This document shows positions 25,752-38,059 of a DNA stretch of 64,000 nt, in pieces (position 1 is the stretch's first letter; each line of letters opens with the position of its first letter). The stretch comes from Labyrinthula sp. Ha. Taxonomy: Eukaryota > Sar > Bigyra > Labyrinthulida > Labyrinthulaceae. Below the pieces are notes generated by a model, which was not told the origin of the DNA, did no database searches, and worked only from the letters and a program-made list of their open reading frames with translations. The position numbers were made by a program, and so were the translations under genes. The DNA lies in contig JAALGZ010000001.1 of assembly GCA_015227615.1 (NCBI GenBank), forward strand, positions 1,860,001 through 1,924,000, written 5' to 3'.

Positions 25752-27331
25752 CTACTTGCTTTTTATACTATCAAGGCTGAAATCAGGTTTTATCTTCTTG
25801 ATTTCTTCAACGTGTTCTGCTACGTTTGAATGATCCAGTTTTATAAGAGACCGGCGAGTAAGCTTTTGGTTCGTAAATGGGCAGGTATTCCGAGGAGTTC
25901 TGTTCAGTATCTGAATCCAAGTATTATATCCCATGATATGCCCATAAGGAGACAACGTGGGGTTTCGTACTGTGCGAAAGGTCATTTGGCATTGGAGACC
26001 AGGAATAAGCTCCAGGCCATTTTTATCCAGATCTTCGACTTCACTTTCACTTTCATCCGTAACTTCGAGTCCGAACTCATCTATTTTAGTTTTCTTTTTC
26101 TTCTTTCTTGACTTTTTCTTAGGCTTTTTATGTATTCCAAGCTGTTTTTCGATCTCCCGTTGTCTTTTCTTTTCTTCACGTTCTATTTTAGCTTTAGCCT
26201 TTCGCTCTTGTTCTTCTTTCTTGCGCGTAAACTTCTTTCCATCTCGCCCAAGGAACTTTAATTTACCATCCACTTCTACATAGTTTGGGTCTGTTACTTT
26301 CTTCTCCTGAATAAGCCGCCTGTAAAAGTTAGAACACTGATACCCAACTCGGCCACGAAACTCTATACTAAACTCTCCCCACCGGTAGTTAACTCCGTTG
26401 TCATCTTTTAACTTTTTCATAAATTGCTCTACTTCCTCTTTTTTCCAATCTCCAGTTCTATGCGCCTCGCCTGGTTTATTGAATCGATAGTAATAAGAGT
26501 TCGGGTTAGTGTTGATACTCATAAAAGACTTAATCCTAGCCTCTGACCAATCAGCTGCTAGAAGATCTTTTTTGTAATAAATTTTGTTATCAACTATAAC
26601 TCCTTCCTTTGAGGCTTCAGCCTTCGCTGCTTCTTCTCTCTCTTTGTCAGATTTAATCTCTATGCCAACTTGGTCAAGGGCCTCACTTAGACGCAAATTG
26701 GTTGCACGTTTTGACCCATCATACTTAAAACCTTTCTTTATCTTAAGTTTTTCTTTCTCCAACTTTTTCCGCTTTTCATTTTCTTCAATTAGTAGTTTCA
26801 TTTTAGCTTCTCTTTTCATTTCCTCTTCTGTTTTCTCTACCGTGGAATCCTTGTCTGCAGATATCTGAACCCTTATAAAGTCAGGGATAGCTGCAGTCGG
26901 TCGAACAGCATTAAGATTAGATTTTCCTGATTTTCGTGAGCGTTTCTTTACTTCAAGACTACCCGTTTCTTTTAGCAAATCCAACAACCCGCTATTCTCA
27001 ACCAACGCCTGCTTTGCTTCAAGTTCATTGTTGTCAAAGAACTTCAAAGCTGCCGCCGCTTCCTGCTCAGATATATTGAAAAACGACGCAAGGTCTTTAA
27101 CTTTAGCCACCTTCGAATCACTTTGAAAACTCTGGTACGATTCCTGTAAAGCTTGCTGCCGCGCCTGTATCTTGGCCTAAGAACAGTAAACCAAACACAC
27201 AAATAAACAATTTGCTCGGGTGTAAATCCTGATAGAAAGTCTTCGTCATCAGATGAAGACTCTTCAGCAGAATCTTCCACTTCTTTATCTACGATAGAAT
27301 CGTTATCTTTTTCACCGTTATTTGTTGACAT
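25752..27331 (-). CDS. UBA-like / SANT / U-box-like protein, 515 aa
   Basis: Two exons (27331-27209 and 27176-25752) join across a 32-nt intron, donor GTTTAT and acceptor TCTTAG, giving 515 codons plus stop. The ATG at 27331 begins MSTNNGEKDN, followed by an acidic Ser/Asp/Glu tract. Residues about 65-108 resemble a UBA/CUE fold (FFNISEQEAAAALKFF). Residues about 110-245 are a charged coiled coil. Residues 283-331 are SANT/Myb-like (TGDWKKEEVEQF, WGEFSIEF, GRVGYQCSNFYRRL). A basic linker with KKPKKKSRKKKKK looks like a nuclear signal. The C-terminal 70 residues resemble a U-box (NPTLSPYGHIMGYNTW, CPFTNQKLTRRSLIKL). Inference: a nuclear E3 ubiquitin ligase or chromatin factor. It is divergent from the Nudix gene, 150 bp away. 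Confidence 0.9.
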
Positions 27332-27481
27332 TCTTATAGATATAAAACTCAAACGGCTAAGATTTATCGTGATAACCTTTAAGTCGAGCAGGTGACGAGA
27401 CCGATGCAAGAAGAACAAATAAATTTAGATAGAAGTTTCGTATCAATTCGATATAGTGGATGCTCGTTTTCGTATTAACAA
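27332..27481. promoter_or_regulatory. Bidirectional promoter interval, 150 bp
   Basis: The start codons of the SANT/U-box-like gene (minus) and the Nudix gene (plus) are only 150 bp apart, so both promoters and 5' UTRs must share this interval. It holds AAACGG at 27351-27356 and two TTTCGTAT copies near 27436 and 27470. No TATA box is obvious. Confidence 0.6.
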
Positions 27482-28324
27482 ATGGAAACATTTCATGCTG
27501 CTACAGTGTTAATCATTCGTGAAAAAAAGCACGAACAAAAGAAGATCGTCATTAAAGAACTAGGACTTCGAGAAGATGCACTTTCTCAATTTACACCCGA
27601 CATGCTCTCTGAAGTACTAGAGGATCCAGAGGATGTGCTTTCCACTTGGACTATCGAAGATAATTATGAGATTCTCTTCGGGCAAAATGAGGTTATAAAC
27701 TGGTTAAAGTCAGCAAATGATAACTCTTTGCAGGTTATGAGATATCCTGGGGAATTTAAACTTCCAGGTGGTCGACAGGATAAGGGTGAGTCTCTGCATG
27801 AAACCGCTGTTCGAGAGTTAGCAGAAGAGTTCATGCTAAAGCCAAAGAACATCGTTTTTCAAGAGCTGACTACCGTTCAAACAAAGCCTGTGAACGGACG
27901 GAGTTATATAATGCATAATTTCGTTGCCTTTGAGCATGAGAATCCATGGATAAAAAGCTTAGATGAGAAAAGTATTCGAGGACTGAATTCTGTCTTGAGT
28001 AAGAAGCGACAAAGATTCTATGAAGAAAAGCAAGTAGAAAATTTTTGGAAGAATTGGAAAAACCTCTCATTGACCGAAAAGGAAAAGAGATCTCCTGAAG
28101 TTGTGAAGATTGAGTGGCTTGGATTAGCAAGAGCCATTAAGTTTTGTTTAACCACGAAATGCAAAGATATATACTACCTGAATTCCTTTCAAGAAAATGA
28201 GTTTAAGACATATGCGATTGAAAAAAGAGACCCGATGTACGCTACCCTCATTGTTCTGCTCAAACTTTGCTCTCCCCAGTCTTCTGCTACTTCGACGGCA
28301 ACCAATGGTAAACCAAATCTATAA
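27482..28324 (+). CDS. Nudix hydrolase-like protein, 280 aa
   Basis: An intact single-exon frame from the ATG at 27482. Nudix enzymes cleave nucleoside diphosphates linked to another group, using Mg2+ bound by the Nudix box. The box lies at residues 97-119. G97-x5-E103-x7-R111-E112-x2-E115-E116 is intact, but the usual Gly near the end is Met118 (EEFML instead of EExGL-type). The substrate cannot be told. The N-terminal 85 residues form an unusual extension with the helix FTPDMLSEVLEDPEDVLSTW. About 140 residues follow the box, including Lys-rich KKRQRFYEEKQVENFWKNW, which suggests an inserted helical region. The protein has no targeting signal. It converges on the kinase gene, 125 bp between stops. 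Confidence 0.87.
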   Translation: METFHAATVLIIREKKHEQKKIVIKELGLREDALSQFTPDMLSEVLEDPEDVLSTWTIEDNYEILFGQNEVINWLKSANDNSLQVMRYPGEFKLPGGRQDKGESLHETAVRELAEEFMLKPKNIVFQELTTVQTKPVNGRSYIMHNFVAFEHENPWIKSLDEKSIRGLNSVLSKKRQRFYEEKQVENFWKNWKNLSLTEKEKRSPEVVKIEWLGLARAIKFCLTTKCKDIYYLNSFQENEFKTYAIEKRDPMYATLIVLLKLCSPQSSATSTATNGKPNL

Positions 28325-28449
28325 GTTTGGTCACATTGGATCAATAGAAAGAACACGGAGTAACACAAACATTAGACAATTAATTGACGGCGCATCTATA
28401 TAACGTAAATAGTATGTTTTCATACACATACATGAATCAAAAACATAAT

Positions 28450-29835
28450 TTAAGCCACCTCACTGGCGTAATAAAAGTCATCGAGTAACGCAAGTTCATT
28501 ATCAGTGGCAAGGGGAACAAAATCTTCAAGGCTCGCAAAGGATCTAAAGTTATCTGGGTCAACTCTTTCTTCTTCCAGTTGAGTATCAACAAAACTCCCT
28601 CTTGGAATATCCTCTGACAATACCTCCATTCTCAACAATTGGCTATGAGATTCTTCAGTTACATCTTTAGTAAGCCAAGAATAAGCTTCAAGCTGTTCAA
28701 AATCTAATCTCTCTTGTGGATTAAAGACAATCATGTCATATATCATAGACAGTAGAGTCTTACTGACACCTCGAGCTTGAAGTTTCTTAATCCTAGGTCT
28801 GACAGTCTCATCAAACATATCCTTACTCAGAGCCCAAGGTTTAACCACATTTAGCAAATCTATAGGAAGTTTACCACAAAGCAACTCGAAAAGTGTCATA
28901 CCCAAAGAAAACACATCAACTGGAAAACTATGTTCGTGATTTTTAGTATAGTTCATTACCTCAGGTGCAAGATAAGATGGTGTGCCTGATGAAAGATAAC
29001 ACTTGTAACCATTTTCTGCTGTCAACTTTGTAGAAACACCGAAATCTGACAGCAATAAATATCCCTTCTGATCAATAAGCAAATTGTCAGGTTTGATATC
29101 ACGATGAACTACGTTTTCACTTTTCAAATACTTTAATGCTTCAACAACACAACGAGTATAAAACTTCACTTCGTTTTCTTCGAATAGAAGGGAACTCTTT
29201 GGCTTTCTCGTCAAAGAGCTAACACGCTGCAAACTTGTTGGTTTTCGACGGAAAAGTGCCGACCCAAATTGAGACCCAATATTTGGCTTTCCCTCTTTCT
29301 CAAAGGAATATTTTTGCTTTCTCTTCGCGGATTTTCTACTTTGTATCAAAGACCGCAAATCACCTTGGGCAGCAAAATCAAGAACCAGAAAACAACTAGT
29401 AGCGTTTTTGAAGGCGTAATGAAGGTTGCATATAAAGTTATGTTTCAAGCCTGATAACAGCTCTTTTTCATATAGAATCTGTTCAAGTCTCTCATTTTTG
29501 TCATCATCGAAACCATCAGACTGCCCAACCAACTTGTTGATGTCAAACTTTTTCATTGCAAAGACCTTCAAGCTGTGTCTAGATTTTACCGCAAAAATAT
29601 CAGCACTTGAGCCTTGTCCTACTCTTCTTACAATTAGAAAATCACTAAGTGATACTTTTCCCTTCTGTGTTGGAAAAGATCCCTCAGAAACATCCAAACT
29701 GATAGTTTTATTTGAAGCCTTTTTATTGTCGTAAGACATAGATAGTTTCCTCAAAAACATAGGGTTTTCTATTTTCATATTCTTACTCTTTCCAGTAAGC
29801 TGAAAGAGTCCTTTTAATCTTCTCTTATCATTCAT
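28450..29835 (-). CDS. AGC-like serine/threonine protein kinase, 461 aa
   Basis: An intact single-exon frame from the ATG at 29835. The kinase domain runs from about residue 65 to 386. Seen: the Gly-rich loop GQGSSADIFAVK (73-84), Lys95 in the VAIK-like AMKKF, HRDIKPDN (244-251), DFG (264-266), GTPSYLAPE (284-292) and DVFSLGMTLFELLCG. The features fit active kinases of the AGC/YANK type, but the assignment to a subgroup is loose. A basic, Ser-rich insert of about 55 residues (165-217) interrupts the domain between the hinge helix and the segment before the catalytic loop. The N-terminal 60 residues are basic. The C-terminal tail of about 65 residues is acidic and ends in an aromatic stretch (DDFYYASEVA), like an AGC C-tail without a clear hydrophobic motif. 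Confidence 0.92.
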   Translation of the reverse strand: MNDKRRLKGLFQLTGKSKNMKIENPMFLRKLSMSYDNKKASNKTISLDVSEGSFPTQKGKVSLSDFLIVRRVGQGSSADIFAVKSRHSLKVFAMKKFDINKLVGQSDGFDDDKNERLEQILYEKELLSGLKHNFICNLHYAFKNATSCFLVLDFAAQGDLRSLIQSRKSAKRKQKYSFEKEGKPNIGSQFGSALFRRKPTSLQRVSSLTRKPKSSLLFEENEVKFYTRCVVEALKYLKSENVVHRDIKPDNLLIDQKGYLLLSDFGVSTKLTAENGYKCYLSSGTPSYLAPEVMNYTKNHEHSFPVDVFSLGMTLFELLCGKLPIDLLNVVKPWALSKDMFDETVRPRIKKLQARGVSKTLLSMIYDMIVFNPQERLDFEQLEAYSWLTKDVTEESHSQLLRMEVLSEDIPRGSFVDTQLEEERVDPDNFRSFASLEDFVPLATDNELALLDDFYYASEVA

Positions 29836-32800
29836 CAGAATAAAGTTTAAATTTAACTTTAATTGTACACAAACGAGTAATTTACCCCCGAGATTTCTAG
29901 CTGTTTCTTTTTTAGTTCCTCCCTGCAGATTCCGAGTTTGTACGAAAAAGACAGTGAATGGTCTTTGTGTAATCAGTGACTGATGGTCGGGACTTGCTAT
30001 CTACTCGCATGTTTAGAATTGGTACCATTCTTAGATGTTATAAACTAGTTAGATAATCAGTATTACCAGAAATCTAATGGTACATTTATTTGATAAATCA
30101 TTTGAAAAGAAAGTAAAATAATAATATTTTGAAAAAATTATAACGGGAGATATGTTTTGTTTTTCTAGATAGTTGATAATAGGGACGATGTCGGTTGCAC
30201 TAGAATATGCTCAACAATTTTCCCCGTTTTGATGGTTAAAGTTTGGTCAACAACAAAAAAAAACAGTATTGTAAAAATCTTACTGGTACAACTAATATAA
30301 CTCTATTATTTTAAAACAAAATTCTAATGAGATTGTATTAATACTTTATTAGTATGTTGATAACTATGTATACTAACAAACAAACACTTTCGTTTCTTAT
30401 GAATTCTCACGCGCAGTGCCTAAAACGTATGCATAGAACTTACCAATTACGAAGAAATCAGCATAAACTTGGTCTCTTCGCCCTAATTCTTATTTAATAA
30501 ATACCAAGTTTACGAAACCATTTCATGACGGGATAATTCAAATTTTAACTGAGTTTTCAGTATATACTTAATTATCCTTATAAGAGCTCCTTATAACGAA
30601 CTAGATATACTTTATTCATTGTTCTTTGGAGTGGATTCTCAAGATTATATTGAAATCAGGTACCAGAAACTTATCCTCCCGATATGATTACTTAAAAGAT
30701 ATAAACCAGAAACTATCGTATTTATGTATAAGACTTCAAACCAGTTTGATACTCTTGGTTTTCCACCCACCACATTATATTTTAGAACATAATTTAGATA
30801 TGGACACGACTGAGAGACAAATCAATATTAACCCAGAAAATACTTGGGCTTCATTTGGAATTTTTCCTAAAAGATTCACAAGTTTTTTAACTCCTTCAAT
30901 AACACATCTTACTAGAACCTACTTGTCAAAAAAAAATTCAAAACTGTTCAAAATTTTGAGCCAATTAAGAAACCTAAAATTTGGTAATAGAGAAGTTTTT
31001 CCTATTGTATCATAGTTGTTAGTACAAGGCAAACATGAGATATAGCTTTTGTCTTATTGTAATGAACTTTTAGGGGAACATGTTCACTCTAAGAAGCGTA
31101 AATAACTAAACTCCTATTATCACTTAAGCCTATCCACCTTTCTATCCGTTCCATCCCCTTCAATCTTCATGTAGAAAGATGGTCTTACAACCTATTACTA
31201 ACAAATGTGTTTATCAGCTCTGGAATATTAAAATTCTCACTCAATACCTTGAGTCATGTTGAGGTGCTGTCAGCGGAGGCGCAAATTAAGATTTATGAAT
31301 GAGATCAAGTAAGGGAAATAATCTAGATTTTCTCGTTCTACATTTGGGTGAATCTTGCACCTTTAAGTAGTGAGGTTAGATCTTTAAAGTAGCTTTTTCG
31401 TTAAGTCAGTTTGATTCATGGTACTAGCTAAATAACTCTCAAAGCTTTCCTTATGCCTATGAAAGCACTCATTTTCAGTTTTCTGGATATGGTTCACTGC
31501 ACCCCGTTGTTGTCATGTGCAGTTAAGCATAGTTCACCCACACTTGCCATTATCCTTCAGTTTCATAACTATATGGTGAAGACCCGAGAAAATGTTCAAA
31601 GCCAATTAGAGGTGTAAGGAGGATCAAGTCGTTAGAGAAAAAGTTCTATGTTCTAATTGCTAGCGCAAGATGAGGATCTTTGTAGTGCATACTCTTAGTA
31701 TTCAGACACCTTCCTGGCTCATCATAAGAGGAAAACCTTTTTGTACTATTCCCCTTGCATATGTCTATCATTAAGTGTTTTCGACATAAAATGCAGAACG
31801 GCATTGAAACACAAGAAAAACACTGAAACTAATAAGCTATCGACCAAAATTGGTTAGAATTGTTCCTCGAAGCTGGATATATGAAAACACACACCTCATG
31901 GCAAACTTTGAGTTTAGAAATAACGTAACCCTATTGAAAGTACTTTTCTCTTATCGAACTTAGCTAATAAAGCGGATTTGTACAAGGGAAATGGTTTTTC
32001 GAATATGGGAAACGCCGCTGTCAAAGGTGAAACGAGTAATTTTTTGAAATCATAGTTTTGAGCCTATGTAACTGTAGTATTCATCTACCCTCAAAACAAA
32101 ATAATGTAATTTGCTAGAGCTTTGGAAATCCTTAAGCCATTTACCTTGTATTAGCGTTCAACTAACCAGGGGTATTCCATATATTTTTTTCTTATTCTGA
32201 ACTAAAATCATAGACTATGGAGCAAAGTTATACTACAAGATTAAAGTTCAAAAGAATAGGGATGTGTTCTACTTATTTCAAGAATAGCAACGGCGACAAC
32301 TTGTGATACAGGGTACCTTAAGCTTATTTTACAACTACTTGAAAATGTGAGCGCAGTAAAGAGAACTATCACGAAGACAAGCTCTGGTGATAGTTAAGGA
32401 CTGGGCTTACTACTGAGCATTATAAGGGTTTGGTTCTCATTACATTGCTAAGGAATTGTATTTGTAGTATTAACATTTTTTTCACGGTGGTTTCTTGGTT
32501 TTATCCCACCAAATTTCTTGATTTTTTGGTATCCAATGGTTAATAAAAAGACATACCATTAACAGAATTTATTAAAAAAAATGATTTTTACCTTGATTCT
32601 GATCATAAATACAACATTTTGGACTCTGAAAGGTAACTAATGAATCTGATTTTACTTTGGTAACCAATTGAATACCAATAAATCAACTAATATATGTCGG
32701 TAATAATCAGGACAAATCAACAATAAAAATATAGTTAAAGAAGCATTGATAAATAATCTAGCTATCAGAAACCATCCCTACTAATAGCGGAAACTGAGCT

Positions 32801-35800
32801 CACCAAGATCACAGAAAAAATACAGAAATTTTATTTGGCACAATAACTTGGAGAATGAAACCTTCACATAAGTCTATCTTGTACCCTGCTGCTACTATTC
32901 ATTCAATATATGAAGAACAGCACATGCCATACTACCGGCAATGAAAGTTGCGAGACACCTTAGCTTCATCCACAGAAGGAGCGACACATAGAAAAATATG
33001 ATTTATATGGCATAAAGTTCAACTTTGGTTTGGTATTTGGGAGAGGTCGTTTATAGTGAATATCCATTTGTGATTTGCACAGGAGCATGCAGATTAATCA
33101 GCATTTTTTTAACAGTTGCATGGTGAAAACTATCAGGTATTGGAGGTGATTTTTTTTCACACAGAAGATGTACCTTGATTGATTTTTCTTGTTCATGCTC
33201 TATTGCATATATCTATTATTCTTAAACGTTAACAACTTCAGATTTATCTAGGTTGAGTTTTTATTCAAATAATAGATACTATAGTAATGAAACCAATTGG
33301 TAAAAATAAAAGTCTGAAACTTTCATCATATGTTCTTAATGATAACAATTAGTAAATAATTGATAAAAATTTTTGTTAATGTACATGTCTACTTAATAAA
33401 ATTAAGAATGAGACTGTGTGACCCGCAAACAAGGTTCATGAAGCCATTAAACTGATTGAAAATAGAAACCTATCACCGAAATAGTATACTGTTCACAGAA
33501 TAAATTCGAAGGTAAAGTACAATGAATATTAAATAATTCCCTCACTAAGTACCAGTTATGATTCGATGTTTACTCCTATTACAAATCTATGCTGTTAAAC
33601 CATTTCCTGTTTGCTTTTGTACCAAGGAAGAAATAAAATAGCAATAGGGAAAAGTAGATACTTCCTGTCTGGAAAAGTTCAGGGAAAGTGTCACCAACTA
33701 AAATTTGAAAGGTTTTTTGAAATATGATTTACATGACTTCTTATAGGGTAAATCCTGAGGTGTTAATGTATTATAGCTATATATTTCATGAAACTGCTAT
33801 TAAATTCGGTTTCATTCATAGGGAGTTTCTGCGCTGGAATCGATTACCCATCCTATTAAGTTCAGAATTTTAAATACATTTATGAAAATCCCAGATTCTG
33901 CGATCACATAAAGATGTTCAATAAGCATTCAATGTAAACCACAGAAGTTAGTTTTTTCTCACTCGCCAAAACATTTTACCACTTGAGTATGAATTGCAAT
34001 CACACCCAACATCAAAGAACAGTAAATCAAAAAGTAAACAAAAGAAACAAACTCCGAAGAACTCCAACAAAACACCAGGATGAGACAAAATATAAATACA
34101 ATAACGAAAAAGAATCATATATATATCAAACCACCAGAACCAAAAAAAAAAAGGTTTGATGATAAGCTTTGACAACAAAAATGGAAGAATATTTTCCGGA
34201 GAATGTGACACCGGTTATATATGAAAGAATAGGGAATATTTGGGTAGTGCACTGAAAAAGCAGTGTGAAAGAGGGTGAAGTAAACCATCTCATACCTTAG
34301 TTAAAACATTTTTAATTAAATTTTGAAAACTGAGCTCAATGTGGATCAAAAATGACATCCTGAATAAGATACTCGAGAATTATTTTACCGATATAACATG
34401 TTTCTTCTGGACCTGTAAATAAAATTGGCATAAAAACAAAAAAAATAATAAAACTTCCCGAAAAAAGTTGCAGCTTGTATAGAAAATTCAAAATCTAAAA
34501 AATGCCAAATTAAGGAGATATGTTCGATTCTATCCAGTCACTATGGGTCCCTAAGATTACGATGGAAGTATTTACTGAGGATGGGTGGTATAAAATTGAA
34601 GAGAAAGAAAGAAGGAGTTGATACTTTAGTTGAAAAGCGGAGATATGTGTTTATGGAATCCAGATTTTCACTGGAAATTCTATGTTATGATTTTAAGATG
34701 AAGGCAATAGAATCAGGTAAGTTGAAGAATAATTAATTCCCCCGCCATGTTATCTGAGATATGTGGAACACTTCCCTAAAATTAAAAAGTAAAGAGATGG
34801 GATTCCCAGGTTTCAAAGTCTTTGATAGAAAATGATGAATCCAATAAATTTGACAGAACAGGTTCAATACATCATAGATATATAAACACAACAATGAGCA
34901 CTGTATGCGTGAATAACCCGTTGAACTCTCATAAAATGGAAACACAAAGTTGGAGTTCAACTGCTGTGGTGCATCAACATACACAGCAAGTGTATCACGA
35001 AATGGAAGTTAGAGCTAAAACATTCGCTGAGTTGGATTCTTACTTGTGCGGAAACATCTCGAGTGTAATAATAGTTAAAATAGGTAAGAAGGTTAACAAA
35101 AGTGATATGGCAATGTAGCTAATGGAGATTAGGTTTAAACGATGTAAAGGTTAGTACTCAAATTATTTATAACTATTTTAGGGAAATAAAACAGTATAAA
35201 ATATGCAAGAAAGCATGTAAATACGATAATTATTTCTCCAAGAGAGAGTTTAGAAAATAATAGGATGGCTTCCTGAAATATAGAAAGCGTGGGATTTAGA
35301 GAATCCTAAATCTTGATATTTAGGATACGGATTCTCCTGGTTTTATGTTTTTCGAGATTCTAGGCCTTTCAGGTTTTTTTTTATATTTTCGACATTTTAA
35401 GGAGAACCTTTTCCAAAACTCATTAGAAAGTTAAGCAAGACCACTCACGTAAATAATCTAAATAGTTCAATGCCCATACCTGTAGTTAAACCATCATATT
35501 CTAAAATATTTGTTTTCTGGAGCAAGCATCAGGCCCATACCCAGAGAAAATATGGAAACACGAGAAGTCATGAAGTACTGGAAATATGTAGTAAACCAAA
35601 AATCTCCTGTAATATAGCGAGGAAAGTGAGGATAGGGTACCTAGAATCTAGATATAAGTAGGGGCGCTGAAGAAAACCCTAAAAAAACTCTAGTTTTAGA
35701 ACCTAATTAGGCATCCTTAGTAAAAAGTAGAAATAAAATAACATTTTATTGAGAAATATATAAAATAGTAAGCTTTATATTAAGAAACCAGTACTTTCTA

Positions 35801-38059
35801 AACAGTTTTCTACTTTTATTTTAAATATTTCAATTCTTGCATATTATGTGAAAAAGAATCAAGTATTTCAGTGTCGAGTACCACCATAAAGCTTTCTACC
35901 TATATCGTTTCGCTATTTTCATGTCAACTCTGACGCTAGGATAACTCATTTAGTTATAAAAATTTGCAACAAACTGAGAAGTAAATAGAAATTACATTTG
36001 AAATAGGGATAACACCCTAATAAACATACTGAAATTTTTTATCTATCGTTCTATAGTTAAATAAGTACTAGTGATTTGACTATGCCAACTTGATATAGAG
36101 AATTTTATGAAGCATTACATATAGCTTCTATTATAATACACATACTAAGGTGCATAACTCCCATTCAAATGGACAATAGGTGGCATCATCTGAAGAAAAT
36201 ACGTGTAATGCATTTGATTTACTAAACAGAGCATCCAACATATTTTAGTGCATGTATAAGTGACTATGAATAATATCAATCCCATAATGGGCACTGTTAT
36301 TCCATTTTTAGAAGACTTCAGTTCGTAACAAAATCTTGCATAGCTAAGAAACAACAGCTGTGGAAAAGCAAAATTGTTGTTTAATTGAACTATATGATAG
36401 AATCTTCCCTTGTGTGAGTATTCTTGAGGGCATGAACAATATATATAAATAAATCTATAGCTGGTAAAATATATTTTGCTGACGAGACCCAATGTGAAGT
36501 GTATCTAAGGAGAAGAAGCTCTTCCAATTATTCTTCTTTATGATATCAAAATAATACAAGTACCATGGGGTTGCCATGGTGGGGTTTCATCAGAATAAAT
36601 GGGAAGCGGTATGAAACATGAAGATTTAAGGACAAAATTATTTGTCGTTTAAATGGCGCCAGCTCTGGTAATAGCTGTAATGCACAGAATTGTTGTTAAA
36701 TAGATTTATAAATGAAAGCCTTTCTCGTATTCAGAAGTTGGTTCAGGCCATGCTAATGATTTATTTGGTCATCCGCCTGAAAGTACTCCAAATATTAAAA
36801 GAAAGTTTTGTAGTTCATCACTCAAACCAAAATCATTATTACGCATCAAATTACATGAAACTACCCCTATATCTTTCCAATTAGACGAAGTTGGGTTAAC
36901 TAAGTTATATTTTACACATGGTTAACATCGCTTCATTTTCAATCTGAATTCGTGGTTTATTCAGTGCAATTATTACCTTTATCGTGTTAGAATGACTTAA
37001 GTGCTCCACATGAAAGTGGAGCCCCGAAAACAGAGAGATGAAATCTGTCACATGTGATAGGAACATCACCAGTATTGTCTCCACAGGTCTAGCAAAAGCA
37101 GTACCCTTTACAAATCTAAACTAATATCAATAAAGTTACGATGATATTTGCTCATAATCAATAAGTAACAAAGCTAAAGCAACTTATTAGGAGTTTTGCT
37201 GCTCTTCTCTTGTCATTATGGAGTGCTCATGCGTATGAAACATAGGATTCATGTTTCAAGTAAAAATTAAGAAAGTAACATTTTTTCAAAGAGTTGAGTT
37301 TTTACGAGATTCTATACAACAAAATTATGCTATAGCTTAATGTATGATAACCCTATACAATGATAAATCTAAAGTACATATAATATGTAACATTTTTCGG
37401 TTTTCAATTAGGAGTTCCTTTTATGTAATCTCCTATATGATCATTCTCGCAAAGCTAAGTTGCTGGATAAAGTCAAACCTAAGAAATACATATTGTACAT
37501 AGATAATTGGATTTGTATCGATAATTAAATTTAGTAGTTGATATCGGGTTCTTCAGCTATCAAGATTTCATGCGTTTTGAAGCATAGATAGCAGGTATAC
37601 TGCAGCAACTGTTTGAATAAAAATAACTATATGGTTAGATTAAGGTCATATTGTCTGTTGCAGAATAGCGTTGACAAAACTTAACCATCCACTGATGTGC
37701 TTTCGGAAGTATTTGGTACGACTCAACCAAATTTAGACTAAATTCATTTGACCTTGTAAGAAGTTTGTAATAGAATTTGCATTTTGTAGATTTGATGGGT
37801 CTTCAAGTCTCTGAACTGGTAAGGATCGTAGCGATGGTGAAAAGTAGTATAGGTTTGCTTTGTTAACTTTTTGTAAAAAAGCCAAATGAATTAGGTAATG
37901 TAGATTAGATTCTAGTTTCAACAGATATTTGTAAGTTTTTTGGATACAATGAAACTGCTTTATATGTTTTCAGTTTCCAGTCAAGTAAACAATTGAGATT
38001 TTCTCTCATTTTAAATAGTGTGCTCCTCATTTTAAATCCTTTCCAAGTGTAAAATGAGA
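29836..38059. other. Long intergenic region, no gene recognised
   Basis: About 8.2 kb of AT-rich sequence. ORFs here are short and without family resemblance. The longest, 30626-31015 plus (129 codons), starts after AT-rich DNA and shows no motif. 33948-34211 minus is a hydrophobic chance frame starting at GTG. A small NcoI-type inverted repeat (ACCATGG...CCATGGT) occurs near 36562-36580. No tRNA or intact TE is seen. Confidence 0.45.

Noticed and set aside
25830-26868. Plus-strand ORFs rich in Phe and Ser
   Set aside because: They are antisense to the Lys/Glu-rich coiled coil of the SANT/U-box-like gene; Lys/Glu codons read as Phe/Ser on the other strand.
30626-31015. 129-codon plus-strand ORF
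   Set aside because: It starts at a doubtful codon, shows no motif or domain, and is surrounded by non-coding DNA. It is the length expected by chance in 64 kb.
33948-34211. Hydrophobic minus-strand ORF that could be a membrane protein
   Set aside because: It has a GTG start, no splice context and no family pattern. An A-rich plus strand gives Phe/Leu-rich minus frames by chance.
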